From an uncultured Anaerotruncus sp. (GTDB lineage Bacteria; Bacillota; Clostridia; Oscillospirales; Ruminococcaceae), in the NCBI RefSeq assembly GCF_902490045.1, contig NZ_CABUCJ010000023.1:1-28213 (forward strand): 28,213 nt of DNA, in the 5' to 3' direction. Made by a program: the position numbers and the translations under genes. Positions 24,601 to 28,213 of the stretch are shown piece after piece. The notes under the pieces were generated by a model, which was not told the DNA's origin, searched no databases, and worked only from the letters and a program-made list of their open reading frames with translations. Positions within the stretch are counted from its first letter, which is position 1, and every line of letters starts with the position of its first letter.

Positions 24601-27600
24601 ACGAGGATGTTTGCCTCCGCCTCCGCCGGGATATCCTGCACCGTTTTAATCAGATTCTTGGCATAGCCAAACGTCCTGACCGGCTTTTTCGGCCCCCATC
24701 CGTACCCTTCCGCATCAGTGCCCGTGCCGGAAATGTAGACGTTCCAGCCCGCCGCGACAATGTCGGAGGGCGTTCCGCCCTCAAGCGGATTCGTGATCAG
24801 CCGCATCGTTTTGGCCGTCTCGTCCGTGAGGACAAACTGGATTCCACCCGCATTGAGGTACTGCCCCGCGTTATAGCTTTCGCCACCGGCCACGACGGTC
24901 TCGCCGAGGTAGTATTCGGAAAGGGTGAGCTTGATCACGCTCTCCGCGGCCAATCCGGTTGGCGGCGTGCGCTGTGACAGCGGGCCGGTCAGCGTGATCG
25001 GCGGGGTATCGTGGCTCGTGCCGTAGTCCCACAGCATGATGCCGCCGCTGATGTCGATTTCACCGCCCAGTTCAAATTCTTTCGCATTGACGGAATAGAT
25101 CGCCTCCGACCCGGCTTCTGCCGCCGTATTCCCGCGGATATGCCCGCCGGTCATGGAGAAGCTCGCTCCGGAGTCCAAATAGACGCCGCCGCCCACGCCA
25201 TAGGACGCGCTGTTGCCTCGGATCACGGCCTCACCCGATATATTGAAGGTCGCTCCGCCCTTGACATAGACGCCGCCGCCACCCCGGCCGTTGCTGGAGC
25301 TTCCCGTGCCATTTCCAGTAATTTCGCCGCCGGACATATTGAAAACGGCCCCGTTGTCGAGCCATACGCCGCCGCCGAAATTGCCGCCGTTATTAAAGCC
25401 GAAAACTTCACCACCCGTCATATTGATGGTAACACCGTCGCCCGCGGTATGGATTCCGTGGGCGGCTATCCCCGATCCGTTGCCAATCTTGCCGCCGTTT
25501 TGGTTGAAGGTCGCTCCGTTCCTGGCGAGAATCACATCCATCGCCTTGTTTTTGTCGAACTCCCCGCCATTCATTGTGACTGCGCTTCCGCTGCCCTCAA
25601 CAATGATGACCGCCGTCTCATTTTGAGATGAATTACCGTTCCCTGTAAAGACCACGCCGTCTTCTATTGTGAGCCTCCCGCCGCTTATTAGGGCCGCGCT
25701 GCGGGCCGCGCCACTTAAGGTGGTCCCCGTGCCGAACGTCATCGTTCCGCCCGTCATCCGGAACAGATCCAGCGTGGAGTACAGTCCCGGCGTAACATCC
25801 CGGAGTCCGTCCACCACGATGTTGGAAAGCGTGAGATTTCCGCCGGAGGCCACCCGGACAAGCGTGTCCGGGGCAAAGTTGTTATTGGTAAACCGTCGGA
25901 TATCCGCTTTCCATCCGGTTTTGAGAGCGTTGACCTCGCCCAGATCCCAGGTTCCCTCATTGGTGCTTACCGTCACCGTGCCACAGAGGAAGATATGCGG
26001 TTTGAAACTCGTGTTCTCCTTCTGCTCCCCCGCGAGCGTGACCAGCTTTTCTTTCGCCGCGCCAAAGGTCTTGACAGCCTGTGCGGGCGAGAGGCCGGTG
26101 TTATTGTCGTTCCCGTCCACGCCGTCGAGGTAAATACCGATCTCGAGCAGAATCAGGTCTTTTTTATAGCCGCCGATCGTGAATTTATCGGTAAGATTTT
26201 TCAGGACAAAATTCTTTTCATAGCCTGATACATCCGTGAGCGGGCTGGCAGGGACAACGATGCTTGTACCGGAAGAATGATAATAGCCGACTAAAATATC
26301 AAATTTCTTTTCCGCCGTTGGTACTCCAGACAATTTGATCGAATTATCGGGATCTGTCAAATTAATCCTGCCGTTGACGGTTGCTGCCGCGCCGTTAAGC
26401 GTAAAATTGGGGCTGGTTACATAGATTGCCGCGCCCGTTTCAGCGTCATCTTTGGAGACGGTGCCCCCCGCAAGGTTGAACGTCGCAGAGGTGCCCGACA
26501 GATAGACCCCGTAAGAGCTTCGGCCCAAAACAGATCCGCCCGTCATTGTAAATATTCCACTGCCGACCTGCACCGCCCTCGACGAAGCAACGCCCGCAGA
26601 GACCGTTCCGCCCGTCATTGTAAATTTGGAAGAGCTTCCGGAAAGATTGACCGCACACTCAAGGCTGCTGACACTGCTGGTGTTAACAGCTCCACTTTCC
26701 ATCTCAAAGTTTCCACCGGCAACATTTACGCCATACTTGCTTCCAGAAATCGTCGTATCCCTGAGCGTCAGTTTTCCAGTTGTATAAACGCCGGTCGTAT
26801 TGTCTGTCATCTTCGCCGTCCCGGAGATGACAGCCGATCCTGCATTGTAAACTCCATAGTTAAATCCACCGACCGTTCCGGCAGACACCTCAAAGATTGC
26901 ATTGCTTTCAAGGCTAACCCCATAGCCCTTATTTCCATTTCCAGTGAGCGTTCCCCCGTTCATGACCGTCTTTCCACCATAGAGGGAGATCATGCTCGTC
27001 GTTCCGCCGGTGCCAGTGTAATTGATGTTCGCGCCGTCGCCGATCGTCAGTGAAGCCGTGTTTCCGGCTGTTTTCTCCCCAACCCGGAGGATCACAGAGC
27101 CCTCGGCCGTGATGTCCGTGAGGGTGAGCGAGCCCGTCGCGTGGATCATAGGGGTGCTGGAAGAAAACCCGCTGTAATTCCGGACCTTCGCCGTATTCTT
27201 GAAACCCTCGGACGCGGACAGCGACCAGGTCTCGTTCCCTGCCACGGGGACGGTGGTCCCGCAGATGTAGATGATTCCGTCGCCGCCCAGTTCCGTGAGC
27301 AACAGCTCTTTTGCACGCGCGAAGGTCGCGACCGGCGTATTCACCGTCGCGCCGTCGTTGGCGTCGTCGCCGCTTCCCGAAAGGTAGACCGCCGTATAGG
27401 CGACGATCGGGTAGGCCTGGATGATCTGTTCGTTGCCCGTTCCGGGCTTGATGCGCAGCGCCCACTTCGGGTTCGCCGACGCATTGACGCTGGCGTCCAG
27501 CGTCAGGTAATTGCCGATGGTTTCGGCGGTCATCACAGCGCCCGTATTCGCCGCGTCGAACGCGCTAGTAAAGCCGCCCGCGCCGGGCGCGAATTTGACC

Positions 27601-28213
27601 GCGTAGGGCGCGTCGGGCGGTTGCGTAAAGAGAATACCGGCGCTCTCCGGCCGCTGCTCAAAGTAGACCGGACCGCCCAGAGCCAGCCCCGCGCCCGCCG
27701 TCAGCGTGCCGCCCGCGAGTGAAACGACCGAATCGGTGGTGGGCGCGCCGCCGTTTTCAAAATCATTGGACAGCGTTAGATTGCTGAGCTCTAGGTTGAT
27801 TCCCGTCGAGACGTCAAAAATCGCACCGGAGGGATATCTTCCCCAGCGTTTGACCGTCGCATTTTTTCCGTCAAAGGCATAGTTGCCCGTATTTCCGTCC
27901 CCATAGTAGGTATCGCTGCACTGGCTCATACAGATAATGGTTCCGTTTGGCTGTACCAGCCACAGCGCCCGCTCAAAGCTCTTCACCGGCGCGTTGATGC
28001 TTTCTCCCGACGCATTATCACCTCCGCCGGGGATATTGCTGTCCACATCTGTGAAAGTCGGATCCGGGTTCCAATAGACGGTGGAGAGGCTGCTTTCCGT
28101 GGCCGCGTTTGCCGGTGCCGCAAAGACGGCGGCGGTCAGCAGGTTTTCGCCGCGGAACGCCTTGACCGTATACACTCCGTCCGCGCTCATGGGCACGGCG
28201 GCGCTCGCCTCCG
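18678..28213 (-). CDS. Giant parallel beta-helix surface protein (5' end beyond window)
   Basis: The frame is open to the right edge, with 3177 visible residues, so the N-terminus and signal peptide are outside. Seven modules each open with a sentence like VYIDGVDGLDTNSGTTP..PV.TL..A, then a GxIY-CGTVTV strand and WSL-type turn, then beta-helix rungs. They begin near 28080, 27390, 26130, 24745, 22675, 21865 and 20960. Rungs have the pattern GGGVY..G.F.M.GG.I.GN.A (about 20-25 residues), densest in module 4. This is the style of right-handed parallel beta-helix adhesins and of chlamydial Pmp repeats. After about 20030 come Ig-like segments and a C-terminal domain (18678 to about 19190) with DVTVPLSVTVCVAKDGT. 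There is no LPxTG and no terminal membrane helix. It is likely a long fibrous adhesin or a glycan-binding surface protein. I see no catalytic residues I could name. Confidence 0.88.
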   Translation of the reverse strand, partial: EASAAVPMSADGVYTVKAFRGENLLTAAVFAAPANAATESSLSTVYWNPDPTFTDVDSNIPGGGDNASGESINAPVKSFERALWLVQPNGTIICMSQCSDTYYGDGNTGNYAFDGKNATVKRWGRYPSGAIFDVSTGINLELSNLTLSNDFENGGAPTTDSVVSLAGGTLTAGAGLALGGPVYFEQRPESAGILFTQPPDAPYAVKFAPGAGGFTSAFDAANTGAVMTAETIGNYLTLDASVNASANPKWALRIKPGTGNEQIIQAYPIVAYTAVYLSGSGDDANDGATVNTPVATFARAKELLLTELGGDGIIYICGTTVPVAGNETWSLSASEGFKNTAKVRNYSGFSSSTPMIHATGSLTLTDITAEGSVILRVGEKTAGNTASLTIGDGANINYTGTGGTTSMISLYGGKTVMNGGTLTGNGNKGYGVSLESNAIFEVSAGTVGGFNYGVYNAGSAVISGTAKMTDNTTGVYTTGKLTLRDTTISGSKYGVNVAGGNFEMESGAVNTSSVSSLECAVNLSGSSSKFTMTGGTVSAGVASSRAVQVGSGIFTMTGGSVLGRSSYGVYLSGTSATFNLAGGTVSKDDAETGAAIYVTSPNFTLNGAAATVNGRINLTDPDNSIKLSGVPTAEKKFDILVGYYHSSGTSIVVPASPLTDVSGYEKNFVLKNLTDKFTIGGYKKDLILLEIGIYLDGVDGNDNNTGLSPAQAVKTFGAAKEKLVTLAGEQKENTSFKPHIFLCGTVTVSTNEGTWDLGEVNALKTGWKADIRRFTNNNFAPDTLVRVASGGNLTLSNIVVDGLRDVTPGLYSTLDLFRMTGGTMTFGTGTTLSGAARSAALISGGRLTIEDGVVFTGNGNSSQNETAVIIVEGSGSAVTMNGGEFDKNKAMDVILARNGATFNQNGGKIGNGSGIAAHGIHTAGDGVTINMTGGEVFGFNNGGNFGGGVWLDNGAVFNMSGGEITGNGTGSSSNGRGGGGVYVKGGATFNISGEAVIRGNSASYGVGGGVYLDSGASFSMTGGHIRGNTAAEAGSEAIYSVNAKEFELGGEIDISGGIMLWDYGTSHDTPPITLTGPLSQRTPPTGLAAESVIKLTLSEYYLGETVVAGGESYNAGQYLNAGGIQFVLTDETAKTMRLITNPLEGGTPSDIVAAGWNVYISGTGTDAEGYGWGPKKPVRTFGYAKNLIKTVQDIPAEAEANILVCGTVNVTTSENSGTWTLNDISVGGRTPVLRRMRSFTNTMVSMTGGTLTLQNITIDGNAAAGSSSSYLVNQSGGTLNVTDGALLQNNGTYTNSAGIRITNSGAMFSMTEGEVSENDYGISITGGANAVLSGGTVSNNRVGVSLSGGSLRQETGSIITANRGYGFSVTGGTATLNGGEISYNKDSGIYVSSGTVNLNGSKICNNEAKNGAGVYLSSSGQVSMTVGEITQNTASGNGGGVYLYSSTSKFTMSGGKIGGNTAKNGGGVYSSGSFTLDGGKINGNVISGSRPSGGIQSDYNGGGVYQQGGSFAMTNGEISGNRATGFGGGFYQYYGTFTMSGGVIKENNANDNGGGVFTDKNSRGSSNFTMTGGEISRNTAYCGGGVSVGGNFDFSNGKIIDNSAQGGGGLLVSGTVTMTGGEISNNQASRGYGGIYQLSGTVTMDGGKISGNTSKEGSGGGLYLQQGTFTLNGGAISGNSTPEGGGGVYSYGSFRMNGGEITGNTAAQGAGCYCYRSSDKTTFSGGRVSGNILTNETTSKGRGVYVETENFILEGGGADLSDGIYLSSRSYPIKLSKTIRQAGRRYNVELLPASSTNGFKVGDVVVKREGTLESAAPNLRYFATDYEGAVLDRGSGANATSIVLKKIIFVDGVKGNDSTGDGSTPDLAYKTFAAAKAALGGDPGNIYICGTLTVSANDTWSLGADQALRRYSGFAVAGKYSYTPFRGDMIEVKGGTLTLSNITIEGRHDADQGFTANGSIIKVNGGKVAMNAGTTLANNTTTGNGGAVNIAAGSFGMFRGSIVNTQAAKGDAIYQNDLLTISEDVEKVEGDIYLTGKGTPETSKFISAYIYDEIDGPLLTVSMEDPYGGRTVVDGRAPQNDGMKAKYTLAPEVLAQYKLGTRSGNNKILELQEKGIVYIDGVDGLDTNSGTTPDEPVLTLKRAYELLGEGGVIYVVDNVAVTGSVTLNGQSYSDGSNTVDAGGPVVIRRYSVPTNPPAIGFTSDKAKRSYTGMLFTVNSGGFIVSGVTIDGHSAALTGSQKTTAPAVAAQAPLIGVTVNGTLIVGDGAALQNNNNIDTGGIVFGGAVFNAGNFRMTGGAIANTAAERGAAIYQRGSFYVSGSPSIAGEIYLAIGTTMGGNQDKKIIDAEDDFAPANPLLVNMDGAENGRNVVRYGDFIKDADLSKRLADYTLADEIAALYTLGRKDTDNHFLELQAKSAVYINGQAGDDTKDGTTPANAVRTLKVAFDKLKTYNGGTLYVVDTVDVSSARITVVTDEEGVVTADYSGEGGGVTVAGEVLIKRYAQPSNIVGLTGFGIAGNESALFNVIGNLTLDGVTVDGHSRAVTSGKQEIVAAGVVAKAPLITVAAGGTLTTDNGVRLQNNSNTATDGTGGAVANNGTFRMEGGVIAGNDAQYGAGVWQNGAFRLGANSPSLGADQTTYLTDGADHRTENVIHVDSPLGDGAKISVDMDRTEPTAGVYAAGRNVAVFADGAASYNDVANDAAHFVLADSIVETFALVKSPDENNTLELGLPFHFTTKPDDAFVRVGDKVTFTAAVSTSAAADVKLYDKNGAEMATAIRDDEMAEELAFRAVVRSNNADTSTVSFTFQPEAGSRAGEYYLTAADANGVTAKSEKFILSLYEADMLTAKATGAAEADPNSSTGYLKVYNGYDTAKNVTSNGVALSEGLSTMLGLDDTPTLSFATEQEINANFKLWTADDAMHKFSFKVELNDLTTDTILSPMPVPRSTPTSVGTASWKITLKNANALNAAKTSKLLIKEFKIGDTPLTGGMSLPGGTEMLGLEATAADAEVPFVTEVARLDVTVPLSVTVCVAKDGTMAQPSPEKMYVENRSSFPVKTTVNPSLTRLAADTSDSMRQVDAPALGIGTDYDLAIRPLLFPGTESIPFKTSNTTAVESRALVVSYRDFAEIPSSGKCNFDFLSDKMPSGLGTDGAPANYSYRITFKASIAGTPNLEMAQ
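23040..24340 (-). repeat. Dense beta-helix rung array within module 4
   Basis: About a dozen consecutive rungs of 20-25 residues in the form (F/V)TM(S/T/D)GG.I..N.A..GGGVY. The DNA is diverged between rungs, so this is a protein-level repeat, not a tandem DNA repeat. The stretch is poorer in GC than the rest: 23521-23580 counts 24 of 60 GC by hand, against 40 of 60 in a sample of the permease gene (9901-9960). Confidence 0.8.

Overview
The window looks like a chromosomal segment of a GC-rich, Gram-positive anaerobe, most likely a gut-type Clostridia (Bacillota) of the Oscillospiraceae kind. The evidence is AGGAGG-type ribosome binding sites, sigma-A style promoters with 17-bp spacers, several lipobox lipoproteins, an LPNTG wall-anchored protein, a 4Fe-4S aldo/keto reductase, and close packing of genes with ATGA overlaps. 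The taxonomic call is inference. I saw no rRNA, tRNA, CRISPR array, transposase or replication origin, and no gene-free stretch longer than about 300 bases.

Region 1 (1-10415) is a divergent quinone/electron-transfer locus. Leftward from 4625 run an ArsR-family regulator, a long type II NADH dehydrogenase with an extra C-terminal membrane domain, a long-chain polyprenyl diphosphate synthase, and a repeat lipoprotein that leaves the left edge. Rightward from 4823 run UbiD, UbiA and UbiX homologues coupled to a complete ABC importer (lipoprotein, ATPase, permease). The left arm resembles the flavin-based extracellular electron transfer locus of Listeria (Ndh2, DmkA/DmkB, surface flavolipoprotein). 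The right arm has the prenyltransferase/decarboxylase set of late futalosine-type menaquinone synthesis. Together they suggest a dedicated quinone pool for a surface electron-transfer chain, perhaps built from an imported aromatic-acid precursor. A consensus promoter with an overlapping inverted repeat sits between the arms.

Region 2 (10470-15978) holds stress and redox genes. A membrane-linked XRE regulator ends at a strong bidirectional terminator. Leftward operons follow: an Rrf2-family regulator with an RclA/MerA-like flavin disulfide reductase, and a thiol operon (rhodanese lipoprotein, 33-residue membrane peptide, thioredoxin-like lipoprotein, three-helix membrane protein). Both promoters carry the same 21-bp palindrome, CTGTA-N11-TACAG, in the same position relative to the -10 box, so the Rrf2 protein probably controls both. 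A 4Fe-4S aldo/keto reductase with its own promoter completes the block.

Region 3 (16055-28213) is a leftward cell-surface cluster. It begins with a giant parallel beta-helix protein (at least 3177 residues, N-terminus beyond the right edge) with seven repeated modules. Then come two paralogous single-pass membrane proteins flanking a secreted protein whose core resembles the C-terminal domain of the giant, and finally an LPNTG-anchored Ig-like protein. The layout recalls WxL/DUF916 surface clusters, but the domains are different, so it may be an undescribed surface-assembly set.
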